Shown: piece by piece, positions 1-7,348 of the stretch | Layout of the letters: every line of letters begins with the position of its first letter | Position numbering within the stretch: position 1 is the first letter of the stretch | DNA from: CBDTYW01 sp965364735 | Lineage (GTDB): Bacteria > Actinomycetota > Nitriliruptoria > Nitriliruptorales > Nitriliruptoraceae | Direction of reading: 5' to 3' | DNA: 10,833 nt | Assembly (NCBI GenBank): GCA_965364735.1 | Contig: CBDTYW010000119.1 | Coordinates: forward strand, 1 to 10,833 | Notes under the pieces: model-generated | What the model was told of the DNA's origin: nothing | Database searches by the model: none | What the model saw: the letters and a program-made list of their open reading frames with translations, nothing else | Made by a program: the position numbers and the translations under genes

Positions 1-477
1 CCCGCCACGGTCATCGCGACCGGTGAGGCGGCGGACGCTGCCTTCACCGCAGGCCTTCGCGCCGCACGGGCGCTGCTGGCGGCCGAGGCGATCGGCGTCG
101 GCCGCGCCGCGTTCGAGATGGCGCTGGACTACGCGCGGACCCGCATGCAGTTCGGGCGCCCGATCGGTTCGTTCCAGGCCGTCAAGCACAAGCTCGCGGA
201 CATGCTCGTCGCGATCGAGTCCGCGACCTCGGCCGCGGCCTACGCGGTGCGGGTCGCGGACCAGCCGGACTTCGCCGTCGCGGCGCCAATGGCGAAGGAC
301 GTGTGCACGTCCGCCGCCATGCGGATCGCGGTGGACAGCATCCAGGTTCACGGGGGAATCGGGTTCACGTGGGAGCACGACGCCCATCTCTTCCTGAAGC
401 GCGCCAAGGCATCGACCATGTCGCTCGGCACGGCGGAACAGGTGCGCGATGACCTCGGCCGCGCCCTCGGGATCTGA
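1..477 (+). CDS. Acyl-CoA dehydrogenase, C-terminal part (5' end outside window)
   Basis: This FAD-dependent enzyme would introduce an alpha,beta double bond into an acyl-CoA thioester. Only the last 158 residues are present, open from base 1 in frame 1, which is the C-terminal alpha-helical domain. The family signatures are clear: QFGRPIGSFQAVKHKLADM at about residues 50-68, then QVHGGIGFTWEHDAHLFLKRA near residue 115, with the Gly-Gly pair that contacts FAD across the dimer. At the position of the usual catalytic glutamate (the YEGT motif of medium-chain enzymes) I read MSLGT, so the general base may be absent or elsewhere. Actinobacteria carry many such paralogues, some acting as one half of a heterotetramer. 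The next gene starts 2 bp after the stop, so the two are probably one operon. The fold is sure; the substrate is unknown. Confidence 0.93.
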   Translation, partial: PATVIATGEAADAAFTAGLRAARALLAAEAIGVGRAAFEMALDYARTRMQFGRPIGSFQAVKHKLADMLVAIESATSAAAYAVRVADQPDFAVAAPMAKDVCTSAAMRIAVDSIQVHGGIGFTWEHDAHLFLKRAKASTMSLGTAEQVRDDLGRALGI

Positions 478-479
478 GG

Positions 480-1298
480 ATGCAGAGCCTCGAGCTGATC
501 GACGGGTGGTCGCCCGACGTCGTGGCCATCGGCGTGATCGATCGCGAGGGGCGCGTGGCGTCACGTGGACCGGTCGGCGAGGTGCTCCCGTGGGCGTCGG
601 TGACCAAGCCGCTGAGCGCGCTCACCGTCCTGACGTTGGTCGGATCCGGTGATGTCGACCTCGACGAGCCGGCGGGCCCCGAGGGCTCGACGGTCCGACA
701 CCTGCTCGCGCACGCCGCGGGGTATCCGTTCGACGGCGTCACCCCGATGCAGCCGGTCGGCGCGCGACGCGTCTACTCGAACACCGGCTTCGAGGTGCTC
801 GCGGGCTTCGTCGAGGAGCGGACCGGATCGAGGTTCTCGGACATCGTGGCCGAGCGTGTCACCGCGCCGCTCGGCATGTCGACGACCGTGCTGGAAGGGT
901 CGGCCGGGAAGGCCGCGCGAGGGTCGTTGCGGGACTTGCTGACGCTTGGTCATGAGCTGCTCACGCCGACGCTGATCGACGCCGACCTGCACCTCGCCGC
1001 GCGAACCGTCCAGTTCCCGGGACTTGCAGGCGTGCTGCCCGGCTACGGCCGGCAGGATCCGAACGACTGGGGCCTCGGGTGGGAGATCCGCGGAAGCAAG
1101 TCCCCGCACTGGACGTCGCCGCGCAACACGCCGGAGACCTACGGTCACTTCGGCCAGTCCGGCAGCTTCGTCTGGGTCGATCCACAGGTCGGCGTGGCCG
1201 TCGCGTCGCTGGCCAGCGAGCCGTTCGGGAAGTGGGCCATCGAGGCCTGGCCCGAGGTCTCGTCCGCCGTCCTCCAAGACCTGCTGGGACCTGCATGA
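480..1298 (+). CDS. Serine hydrolase, class C beta-lactamase / esterase fold
   Basis: A 272-residue serine hydrolase of the beta-lactamase-related family (class C lactamases, EstB-type esterases, D-Ala-D-Ala peptidases). The three family motifs are present in order and at plausible spacing: Ser40-Val-Thr-Lys43 (nucleophile and general base, in ASVTKPLSAL), Tyr99-Ser-Asn101 (in VYSNTGFEVLAGF), and His223-Phe-Gly225 in the place of the KTG triad. A conserved LLAHAAGYPF segment at 75-84 matches the usual LLTHTSG. There is no signal peptide or membrane segment, so it is probably cytoplasmic, and it is short for a family that often runs to 350-400 residues. This makes an intracellular esterase or amidase more likely than antibiotic resistance. 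The ATG is 2 bp after the dehydrogenase stop, and the stop overlaps the next start. The natural substrate cannot be read from the sequence. Confidence 0.88.
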   Translation: MQSLELIDGWSPDVVAIGVIDREGRVASRGPVGEVLPWASVTKPLSALTVLTLVGSGDVDLDEPAGPEGSTVRHLLAHAAGYPFDGVTPMQPVGARRVYSNTGFEVLAGFVEERTGSRFSDIVAERVTAPLGMSTTVLEGSAGKAARGSLRDLLTLGHELLTPTLIDADLHLAARTVQFPGLAGVLPGYGRQDPNDWGLGWEIRGSKSPHWTSPRNTPETYGHFGQSGSFVWVDPQVGVAVASLASEPFGKWAIEAWPEVSSAVLQDLLGPA

Positions 1299-2392
1299 CC
1301 ACCTTGATCGACCTTCGGTCCGACACCGTCACGAAGCCGTCGGCGGCGATGCGGGAGGCGATGGCCACGGCCGAGGTCGGTGATGACGTCTTCGGCGACG
1401 ATCCGACGGTCCACGCGCTGCAGCTGCGCGCGGCGGAGCTCACCGGCAAGGAGGCAGCGCTGTTCGTCTCCTCCGGGACGATGGGCAACCTGCTCGCGGT
1501 CCTCGCGCAGACCTCGCCGGGTGACGAGATCATCGTCGGACGCGAGTCGCACATCGCGAACTGGGAACAGCGTGGGCACGCCCGCATCGGCGGCGTCGCC
1601 GCGAGGGCACTCCCATGGGACGGGCTCGGGGAGCTCGACCTCGACGAGGTCCGGACCTCGCTGCGAGATGATCTCGACCCGCACCGCGCCGGCACGGCGA
1701 TGATCGCGACCGAGACCTCCAACGGCACGGCGCAGGGCTGGCCGGTCGCCTCGTCGCACCTCGTGGACCTCGGTTCCCTCGCCCGTGAGCACGATCTGGC
1801 GTTCCACGTCGACGGGGCGCGGGTCTTCAACGCGACCGTCGCGCTGGGGATGTCGGCCGCTGAGTACCTCGCCCCGGCAGACACCGTGACCTTCTGCCTG
1901 TCGAAAGGCCTCGGTGCTCCGATCGGCTCTCTGCTGTGCGGGCCGTCGGAGGTCATCGCGCGCGCTCACCGTGCCCGCAAGCTCTTGGGTGGTGCGACTC
2001 GTCAGGTCGGCGTGATCGCCGCTCCGGGCCTCGTCGCGCTCAGCGATGGTCCCGACGGCACCGTCGCCCGCCTTGCCGACGACCATCGCAACGCCCGTCG
2101 GATCGCCGATGCGCTCGCGGAGATGCCCGGCGTCGTCTCGCCGGGCGGGATCATCCAGCCTGAGGGTGAGGCGTTCGACCCGGCACGGGTCCGGACGAAC
2201 CTCGTGTTCTTCGGCGTCGACGATCGGGTCGAGGACGCCGCGTTCGGCGTGTTCATGCGATGCGGCGCCGCTGGGATCCAGCTGCTGCCGATGGGCGAAC
2301 GCGTCGTGCGGCTCGTGCTGAACCTCGGTGTCGGCGCGGAGGACGTCGATCGGGTGATCGACGCCCTCCGCGGCGCTGTCGGCGTTGCCTGA
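1295..2392 (+). CDS. Low-specificity L-threonine aldolase (PLP-dependent, beta-eliminating lyase family)
   Basis: This enzyme cleaves L-threonine or L-allo-threonine to glycine and acetaldehyde, feeding glycine and one-carbon metabolism. The 365-residue product has the family landmarks: the N-terminal DLRSDTVTKPSAAMREAM and VGDDVFGDDPTV signatures, the FVSSGTMGNLLA phosphate-binding region, the His171-Val-Asp173-Gly-Ala-Arg segment whose Asp contacts the pyridine nitrogen of PLP, and Lys204 in FCLSKGLGAPIGS as the Schiff-base lysine. It is slightly longer than E. coli LtaE (about 333 residues). The reading frame is open further upstream to 1079, but family homology begins exactly at the ATG at 1295, which overlaps the preceding TGA as ATGA. 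This start is therefore chosen and translational coupling is likely. Stereospecificity (L, L-allo or low) cannot be decided from motifs. Confidence 0.94.
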   Translation: MTTLIDLRSDTVTKPSAAMREAMATAEVGDDVFGDDPTVHALQLRAAELTGKEAALFVSSGTMGNLLAVLAQTSPGDEIIVGRESHIANWEQRGHARIGGVAARALPWDGLGELDLDEVRTSLRDDLDPHRAGTAMIATETSNGTAQGWPVASSHLVDLGSLAREHDLAFHVDGARVFNATVALGMSAAEYLAPADTVTFCLSKGLGAPIGSLLCGPSEVIARAHRARKLLGGATRQVGVIAAPGLVALSDGPDGTVARLADDHRNARRIADALAEMPGVVSPGGIIQPEGEAFDPARVRTNLVFFGVDDRVEDAAFGVFMRCGAAGIQLLPMGERVVRLVLNLGVGAEDVDRVIDALRGAVGVA

Positions 2393-2404
2393 GGGGCGTC
2401 AGGC
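2387..2404. terminator. Possible bidirectional hairpin between convergent genes
   Basis: GCCTGA (2387-2392) and TCAGGC (2399-2404) form a 6-bp perfect stem with a 6-base loop, exactly in the 20-bp gap between the convergent stops at 2392 and 2413. A second TCAGGC copy occurs at 2413-2418. There is no T-tract on either side, so this is not a classical intrinsic terminator. Tractless hairpins are often proposed in high-GC Actinomycetota. The stem is short and could be chance, although its placement suits termination for both genes. Confidence 0.35.
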
Positions 2405-2412
2405 GCTGGCCG

Positions 2413-2664
2413 TCAGGCGCGTGAGTGGTCCATGCCCTCGGCGATGCCGATCAGCAGAACGGACGCCACGACGGCAACGACGAAGCCGATGACGTTGAGC
2501 TCCATCATCCCGCCGGTCCCGAGCAGGTTCGCCACGAGACCGCCGATGACGGAGCCGACGACGCCGAGCGTCAGCGTCATGAGGAGTGAGAGGTCCGTGG
2601 GACCGCTCTTGAAGAGCCGGGCAAGCGCGCCGATGACGAGGCCTGCGATGAGGAAACCGATCAT
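2413..2664 (-). CDS. Small membrane protein, GlsB/YeaQ/YmgE (transglycosylase-associated) family
   Basis: An 83-residue, strongly hydrophobic protein with three predicted membrane segments at about 1-16, 26-47 and 53-76. The length and glycine pattern match the GlsB/YeaQ/YmgE family: IAGLVIGALARLF at 6-18 and LGVVGSVIGGLVANLLG at 33-49, followed by a third helix and a short charged tail. E. coli YeaQ is of almost identical length. Members are linked to general stress response and, in enterococci, to bile and envelope stress, but no biochemical activity is established; the name 'transglycosylase-associated' is historical. The ATG at 2664 is preceded by GGAG 9 bases upstream. An overlapping longer frame (2399-2674) lacks the hydrophobic pattern and was discarded. 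It lies 76 bp after the NurA-like gene on the same strand and has its own ribosome-binding site, so it may be expressed independently. Confidence 0.9.
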   Translation of the reverse strand: MIGFLIAGLVIGALARLFKSGPTDLSLLMTLTLGVVGSVIGGLVANLLGTGGMMELNVIGFVVAVVASVLLIGIAEGMDHSRA

Positions 2665-2673
2665 TGTTGAGCA

Positions 2674-2677
2674 CTCC
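2674..2677 (-). promoter_or_regulatory. Shine-Dalgarno site of the GlsB-like gene
   Basis: Read on the minus strand this is GGAG, 9 bases ahead of the ATG at 2664. It supports this start over the alternative ATG at 2674 in another frame. The 76-bp gap 2665-2740 around it shows no convincing -35/-10 pair. It does contain an 8-bp palindrome (CCCGCGGG, 2730-2737) just downstream of the NurA-like stop. Confidence 0.5.
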
Positions 2678-2740
2678 GTGTCGGGGACTGCGTGAGTGAT
2701 GCCCCGTCCGATCGGCGCGATACCAAGGACCCGCGGGAGC

Positions 2741-3745
2741 TCAGGGAACCTGTCGGGTGAGAGCGCGCTCGCGGTGCTGGCGAGCGCCGACCCGCAGATG
2801 GCGTTCGATCAGCGACGCCTCACCCAGCCGGTGCTTGAGGACGCGCTCGAGCCCACCGATCGGGGTGAGGTTCTGCGGGGCCCGGGCGTCGCGGTGAGGC
2901 TGTGACGCGAACCGCGGCAGCGTCGCGCTGGTGCGGTCGGCCTGGCGGATCGCCTCGTCCTTGGTGAGGTCGGCGCTCAGCTCGCACCGGACGATGCCGG
3001 CCCATGGGTGACCGGCCCCGGCGAACGGGAGGCGCAGGTACCACGAGTACCGCGACCACGATGATGTCGTCAGGAACAGCGGGGTCCGTTCGCCCGGCGA
3101 CAGCGTCGCGACGACCTGGTTGGCCCAGTCCTCGAGGTAGCCGACCTGATGGGTCTTGACGTACCCGACGGCGTGCTCGACGTCCTGTCGTCCTCGGAGC
3201 GGTCCGTCGAGGACGATGAGCGCGGCGTCTCGGACCCTCCGTGCGATCCCGTTCTCGAGCGTGCGCATCCGGTCATTGATCCCGCCGCGCAGGTCTGCCT
3301 CGGTGTCACCAACGACCGCTTTCGGGGCGTAGACGAGGGAGCCGGCCTGGATGGGCGGCGTCCCGGGCGGACCGAAGACGGCGCGCTGGACGTCGATCTG
3401 GTCCAGCACCGCTGTGCCGTTGCAGCGCAGCGATCCGGCGGCGTAGGACGCGCAGAGCCCGGGGCGTGAGCTGCCGGTGTCTGCGTTGGAGATCCACACG
3501 ATGGCGTCGACGCGCTGGACGCCGTCGATGAAGACGACGTCGTCCTTGAGCAGGTGGTCGTCCCGGTCCGGCAGGATCGGGTGCCACCGTTCCTGCGGGC
3601 GCTCGACGAAGGCGTCGGTGTCGCCGGGGGCCTCGGGCAGGTCCGCCGCGAGGGGCGCGGACGAGCCGAACGACGGAGCCCAGGACTCGACGTGCAGCAT
3701 CAGCTGCTCGGGCGCGGGGCCGTCGGCGGTGTCCGTGGCGCTCAT
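2741..3745 (-). CDS. NurA-like nuclease (NurA domain protein)
   Basis: A 334-residue protein whose layout fits the NurA nuclease family, RNase H-like 5'-3' nucleases that work with the HerA ATPase in DNA end resection. The acidic and auxiliary residues appear in family order: Asp74 in VVFIDGVQRVDA, Glu164 in RMRTLENGIARR, Asp180 in ALIVLDGPLRG, Lys197 in VGYVKTHQ, aromatic residues in SSWSRYSWYLRLP (228-240), and His284 in a conserved-looking tail with APQNLTPIGGLE (289-300). The Glu-Asp spacing of 16 is close to that of archaeal NurA. It has no membrane segment or signal. The frame is open upstream to 4441, but that extension is antisense-frame noise over sbcC. The ATG at 3745 overlaps the sbcC TGA as ATGA, so translation is coupled. 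The assignment rests on motif pattern rather than alignment; a divergent RNase H-fold protein of unknown role is the alternative. Confidence 0.72.
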   Translation of the reverse strand: MSATDTADGPAPEQLMLHVESWAPSFGSSAPLAADLPEAPGDTDAFVERPQERWHPILPDRDDHLLKDDVVFIDGVQRVDAIVWISNADTGSSRPGLCASYAAGSLRCNGTAVLDQIDVQRAVFGPPGTPPIQAGSLVYAPKAVVGDTEADLRGGINDRMRTLENGIARRVRDAALIVLDGPLRGRQDVEHAVGYVKTHQVGYLEDWANQVVATLSPGERTPLFLTTSSWSRYSWYLRLPFAGAGHPWAGIVRCELSADLTKDEAIRQADRTSATLPRFASQPHRDARAPQNLTPIGGLERVLKHRLGEASLIERHLRVGARQHRERALTRQVP

Positions 3746-6159
3746 GAGGAGACCCGTTCGACGGAGGAGGCGTTGCCGACCTTGGTGACGCGGTACTGGG
3801 TCGGCACCTGCTCGGACAGGGCGGGGACGTGGGTCACGAGGCCGACCATGCGTCCACGTGAGGCGATCTCGTTGAGCGCGGACGCGACGACATCGAGCGT
3901 CTCCGCGTCGAGCGTCCCGAAGCCCTCGTCGATGAACAGCGTCTCGAGCCGTGCGGTCCCGCCGGTGGCCAACGCGGCGACCTGCTCCGACAGCGCCAGC
4001 GCGAGGGCGAGCGAAGCGAGGAAGGTCTCTCCACCTGACAGGGTGCGGATGAGGCGGCGCTCGTCGGCGTTGGCGTGATCGATGACCTCGAAGGCGTTCT
4101 TGTCGTCCAGCGCCAGCGAGTAGACGCCGCGGGAGAGCTCCTGGAGGATCTCGGTCGCCCCGACCAGCACCCGGCGCAGCGCGCGGTGCAGCAGCCAACC
4201 TTGGAAGTTGCGGTTGCTGAGCTGCAGCCCGAGCTCGTGCGCCACCCGGTGCCGGGCGCGCGAGCTGACCAGCAGCTCCTGGTGGCGCCGGGCCTCCACG
4301 AGGTCGATCTCGAGCCGCTCGAGCTTGGTCGACTCCGTGGCGTGGGCGGCGACGACGGCGTTGAGCGGCGTCGTCTTCTCTGGTGCGGTCACCCCGAGCT
4401 CGCCGAGCGCCGCGCGCTGTGCGGCAAGCAGCGCCTTCCACCGCTCCGCGAGGTCCAGGCGCTCCTTGGTCGCGGCGGCGATGAGCGCGTCGAGCTTCGG
4501 CAGCCCGTCGCGGGCATGGGTGGCAAGATCAGCCCACGAGGCGGCGAGGCCGACCTCACGATCGATCGGCGGGGGATCCAGCACCGCGACGGCGTCGCGA
4601 GCGCGCTCCAGCACCGTCCATGCCTCGCGGCGCTCCTGGCCGACCGCGGCTTGGCGTTCCTTGGCCTGGTCCAGCTTCGTCCGGGCTGCGGCCTCGGCCT
4701 GCCTGGCCTTCGCGAGGTCGGTGTTGGCGGATCGCAGCCGATCCGCGATGGCGTCGAGCGCGACGACGTCGGTCGGAAGCGACAGCTCGGCGCCGGCTGT
4801 GGCGACGGCCGCGACGAGCGTTGCGTGACGCTCGGCGACGGCGCGATGCTGCTCCTTCACCTGCTCAGCAGCAGCTTCAGCCCGACGCAGCTGTCCTTCG
4901 GCCTGCTGGGCCGCGTTGTCGGCGTGCTGCTCGGCGAGGCGGAGCCGTTGGAGCTCCGGGTCCGTCGGGTGGTCGGGAAGCGTGTGGACCTCCTGGGTGC
5001 ACACCGGGCACGGGGCGCCGATCTCGAGCGACTCCGCCACGATCGTGACGTGGCCTGCGAGCTCGGCGGCGACGCGTGCCTGCACGGCCGCGTCGCGGTC
5101 CGTCACGGCGTGCTTCGCGATCTGCTGGAGCTCGACGAGCGTGGTCGCGTCGTTCGCCTGGCGGGCGGTGAGCTGGTCGACCTCGCTCGTCACGCGAGCG
5201 ACGTCACGAACCCGGGCGGCCTGCTCCGACACCTGGACGGCGTCGGGAAGCTCGGTGATCGCGGCGTTCGCGGTGGCGACGTGCGCGCCGGCCTCCTGCA
5301 GCGCGGTCGTGCGGGCGGCGACGTCGGCTGCCAGCACGGTCAGCCGGCCGTCGAGGTCGTCGACCCCGGAGGGGACCGCGAGCCCCGCGGCGGTGTCTCG
5401 CCGCGCCCCCAGCTCCTCGATGCGGGTCTTCACCGTGCTTCCCTGGGCACGCAGGTCGTCGAGTTCCTCCTGCTCACGCTCGAACTGCGCGAGAAGGTCC
5501 GACAGCGTCGCGATGCGCGACTTCGCAGCGTTCACGGCATCCGGGGTGGCGAGGGAGAGCGGCCCCTCCAGCGCGGCGGTGGAGGCCGTGACCTGGGCCT
5601 TCGCGGCCTCGGCGCGTTCGCGGGCTCGCTTGGCGAGCCGGTCGTAGACGCCGAGGTCGAGCAGGGATCCCAGAAGCTGCTGGCGCTCGGTCGGCTTGGC
5701 GTGCAGAAACTCCTGGAACGCGCCCTGCGGCAGCACCACGCAGCGGACGAAGTGCTCGAAGCTGAGGCCCACCATGCGCACGACGGCCTCGTCGACGTCG
5801 GCGCGGCCGCTGACGATCGGGCGACCGTCGGCGTGTTCGAGCCTCGCCTCCTTGGTGGTCGCTCCGCCGTTGCGCTGACGCCGGACCACGCGCGTCACCG
5901 TCATCGCGTGGCCGCGGGACTCGAACGTGAGCCGGACCCGGGCCTCGTTGAGACCGTGGCTGATGATCGCATGGACGAGCCGCTTGTCGTCGAGCCGCGG
6001 GACCGACCCGTACAGCGCGAAGATCATCCCGTCGATGATCGTGGACTTGCCGGCTCCCGTCGGCCCGGACAGCGCGAACAGCTCGGTGTCCTCGAAGGAG
6101 ATCGTGGTCGCCTCGCGGAAGGAGCCGAAGCCCTCGAGCTCAAGCTGCAGAGGTCGCAT
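3742..6159 (-). CDS. sbcC: Exonuclease SbcC (Rad50-like SMC ATPase subunit)
   Basis: This is the ATPase arm of the SbcCD complex, which opens hairpins, trims protein-blocked DNA ends and cuts palindromes. In the 805-residue product the order is: N-terminal half-ATPase with Walker A GPTGAGKST (32-40) and Q-loop Gln145 in VVLPQGAF; a first coiled-coil arm to about 380; the zinc hook Cys384-Pro-Val-Cys387; a second coiled-coil arm; then the C-terminal half-ATPase with signature LSGGE (707-711), Walker B LFIDEGFGTLD with Asp744-Glu745, and switch His777 in LVTHVP. It is shorter than E. coli SbcC (about 1048), which means shorter arms with the hook central. The ATG at 6159 is chosen because a strong Shine-Dalgarno precedes it and homology (MRPLQLELEGFGSF) begins there. 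It overlaps the sbcD end by 20 bases. Confidence 0.96.
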   Translation of the reverse strand: MRPLQLELEGFGSFREATTISFEDTELFALSGPTGAGKSTIIDGMIFALYGSVPRLDDKRLVHAIISHGLNEARVRLTFESRGHAMTVTRVVRRQRNGGATTKEARLEHADGRPIVSGRADVDEAVVRMVGLSFEHFVRCVVLPQGAFQEFLHAKPTERQQLLGSLLDLGVYDRLAKRARERAEAAKAQVTASTAALEGPLSLATPDAVNAAKSRIATLSDLLAQFEREQEELDDLRAQGSTVKTRIEELGARRDTAAGLAVPSGVDDLDGRLTVLAADVAARTTALQEAGAHVATANAAITELPDAVQVSEQAARVRDVARVTSEVDQLTARQANDATTLVELQQIAKHAVTDRDAAVQARVAAELAGHVTIVAESLEIGAPCPVCTQEVHTLPDHPTDPELQRLRLAEQHADNAAQQAEGQLRRAEAAAEQVKEQHRAVAERHATLVAAVATAGAELSLPTDVVALDAIADRLRSANTDLAKARQAEAAARTKLDQAKERQAAVGQERREAWTVLERARDAVAVLDPPPIDREVGLAASWADLATHARDGLPKLDALIAAATKERLDLAERWKALLAAQRAALGELGVTAPEKTTPLNAVVAAHATESTKLERLEIDLVEARRHQELLVSSRARHRVAHELGLQLSNRNFQGWLLHRALRRVLVGATEILQELSRGVYSLALDDKNAFEVIDHANADERRLIRTLSGGETFLASLALALALSEQVAALATGGTARLETLFIDEGFGTLDAETLDVVASALNEIASRGRMVGLVTHVPALSEQVPTQYRVTKVGNASSVERVSS

Positions 6160-7342
6160 CGGTGGCTCCTCTCTGCGCGTCGTCGTCTTCCTCGATGAGC
6201 TCGGACAGCAAGGACAGAAGCTCCGGGTCCGCTTCACCCCGCTCGGACAGGTACTCCGCGAAGAGCTCTGAGGGGGACGCCTGGAACTGCTCGAGCTCCC
6301 ACGCCTCGGCCTCGGCCGCCTCGACACCGTCGGGTGGGGCGATCCGTACGTCGACGGCGTTGGGGAAGAGCTCACGGAACTCGTCGCCCAGCCCCGTGCG
6401 GGGGGCTTCCTCGAGGATGATCCGCAGGTGGTCGTCGCCGTACTGGTCGACGTCGTCACGCAGCAGGTCCGCCGGCCCACGCAGCGTCCGGAGACGCCGG
6501 CCGGAGGCGAGCTCGACGGGGCGCACGTCCGCCGGGGCCCCCGGCACAGCCTCGACCACCGTGACCTGCTTGTGCTCGGTGAACGCTTCACCGAAGTCGA
6601 GGTGCAGCGGAGCACCCGAGTAGTGGATCGGACACGGCCCGTTCACCCGGTGGGCCCGGTGCAGGTGACCGAGCGCGACGTACTGCGTGTTCGGCGAGAA
6701 CACCGACGGCGAGACCTGGTAGCCGAGGATGTGGGATTCGCGCTCGCCGCCCCCACGTGCGACTGCACCGCCCGGTGGGAGCACCGTGAGGTGGCCCATG
6801 AGCAGGTTCACGGTGTCGGCGGAGAAGTCGGCGCTGAGCGTCTGGACGATGTCGCGGACCCGGGCGGAGAACTCTTGCTCCTGGCCAGCGGCCGTCGTGG
6901 TCATCAGATGCTGTGCGGAGATGACCGTCCGGTGGCTGACCCAGGGAAGCAGCGCGAGCCGTGCGGTCGAGCCGTCCCGGCAGGGGAGGTCGAGCACGCC
7001 ACCGCGATCAGGAGCCTGGACCTGGTCGATGGTGTGGACGTTGGTCAGGGACAGCAGTGGACGGATCGCGCCCCATCGTCGGGGGTTGTCGTGGTTGCCC
7101 GCGATCACGACGACCTGCGCTCCGGTCGCCGCAAGGTCGAGCAGCGCCTGGTAGACGATCTGCTCGGACTCGGGGGAGGGCTGCGCGGTGTCGAACTGAT
7201 CGCCGGCGACCAGAATGAGGTCCGGCTCCTCCGCATGGGCGATCGTCGCGATCTCCGAGAGGACGTCGCGGTGCTCCTGGGCTCGCGATCGACCACGGAT
7301 GGTGCGGCCGACGTGCCAGTCTGAGGTGTGGAGAAGTTTCAT
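6140..7342 (-). CDS. sbcD: Exonuclease SbcD (Mre11-like nuclease subunit)
   Basis: This is the metal-dependent nuclease subunit of SbcCD, a calcineurin-like phosphoesterase of 400 residues, about the family's usual size. The phosphoesterase motifs are all visible: Asp8-Trp-His10 (HTSDWHVGRTI), Gly47-Asp48 (LILVAGDQFD), Asn83-His84-Asp85 (VVIAGNHDNP), His184 (LLMGHLTV), and His227/His229 (YVALGHLHRAH). These supply the two-manganese site and the transition-state histidine. A capping domain follows, and then an acidic C-terminus (EELIEEDDD-like stretch near 384-391) typical of the SbcC-binding tail. The start at 7342 gives the canonical MKLLHTSDWH. There is no good Shine-Dalgarno, but a TAGAGT hexamer lies 6 bases upstream, as in leaderless transcripts. 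It is first in the sbcD-sbcC-nurA-like run. Confidence 0.96.
   Translation of the reverse strand: MKLLHTSDWHVGRTIRGRSRAQEHRDVLSEIATIAHAEEPDLILVAGDQFDTAQPSPESEQIVYQALLDLAATGAQVVVIAGNHDNPRRWGAIRPLLSLTNVHTIDQVQAPDRGGVLDLPCRDGSTARLALLPWVSHRTVISAQHLMTTTAAGQEQEFSARVRDIVQTLSADFSADTVNLLMGHLTVLPPGGAVARGGGERESHILGYQVSPSVFSPNTQYVALGHLHRAHRVNGPCPIHYSGAPLHLDFGEAFTEHKQVTVVEAVPGAPADVRPVELASGRRLRTLRGPADLLRDDVDQYGDDHLRIILEEAPRTGLGDEFRELFPNAVDVRIAPPDGVEAAEAEAWELEQFQASPSELFAEYLSERGEADPELLSLLSELIEEDDDAQRGATDATSAA
6166..6174 (-). promoter_or_regulatory. Strong Shine-Dalgarno site of sbcC, inside the sbcD 3' end
   Basis: Read on the minus strand this is AGAGAGGAG, ending 6 bases before the ATG at 6159, close to ideal for anti-SD pairing. 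It lies within the sbcD coding sequence (whose stop is at 6140-6142), so sbcC can be initiated independently while overlapping sbcD by 20 bases. This site decides the sbcC start; the frame otherwise stays open to 6615. Confidence 0.72.
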
Positions 7343-7348
7343 GGCTCG

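Noticed and set aside
1079..1294. Upstream extension of the threonine aldolase frame
   Set aside because: It overlaps the serine hydrolase coding region and lacks family similarity; the aldolase family N-terminus begins at the ATG at 1295.
480..1298. Antibiotic-resistance beta-lactamase
   Set aside because: There is no signal peptide, the third motif is HFG rather than KTG, and it is embedded in a metabolic gene run, so only the fold family can be supported.
3746..4441. N-terminal extension of the NurA-like frame, giving a 566-residue protein
   Set aside because: The extra 232 residues are Arg/Ala-rich, low-complexity and lie over sbcC in another frame, whereas a clean ATGA-coupled start exists at 3745.
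4075..6198. Long plus-strand open frame of 707 codons opposite sbcC
   Set aside because: It is a GC-rich antisense shadow. The composition is Arg/Gly/Val/Leu-biased with no recognisable motif, while the minus strand carries every SbcC motif.
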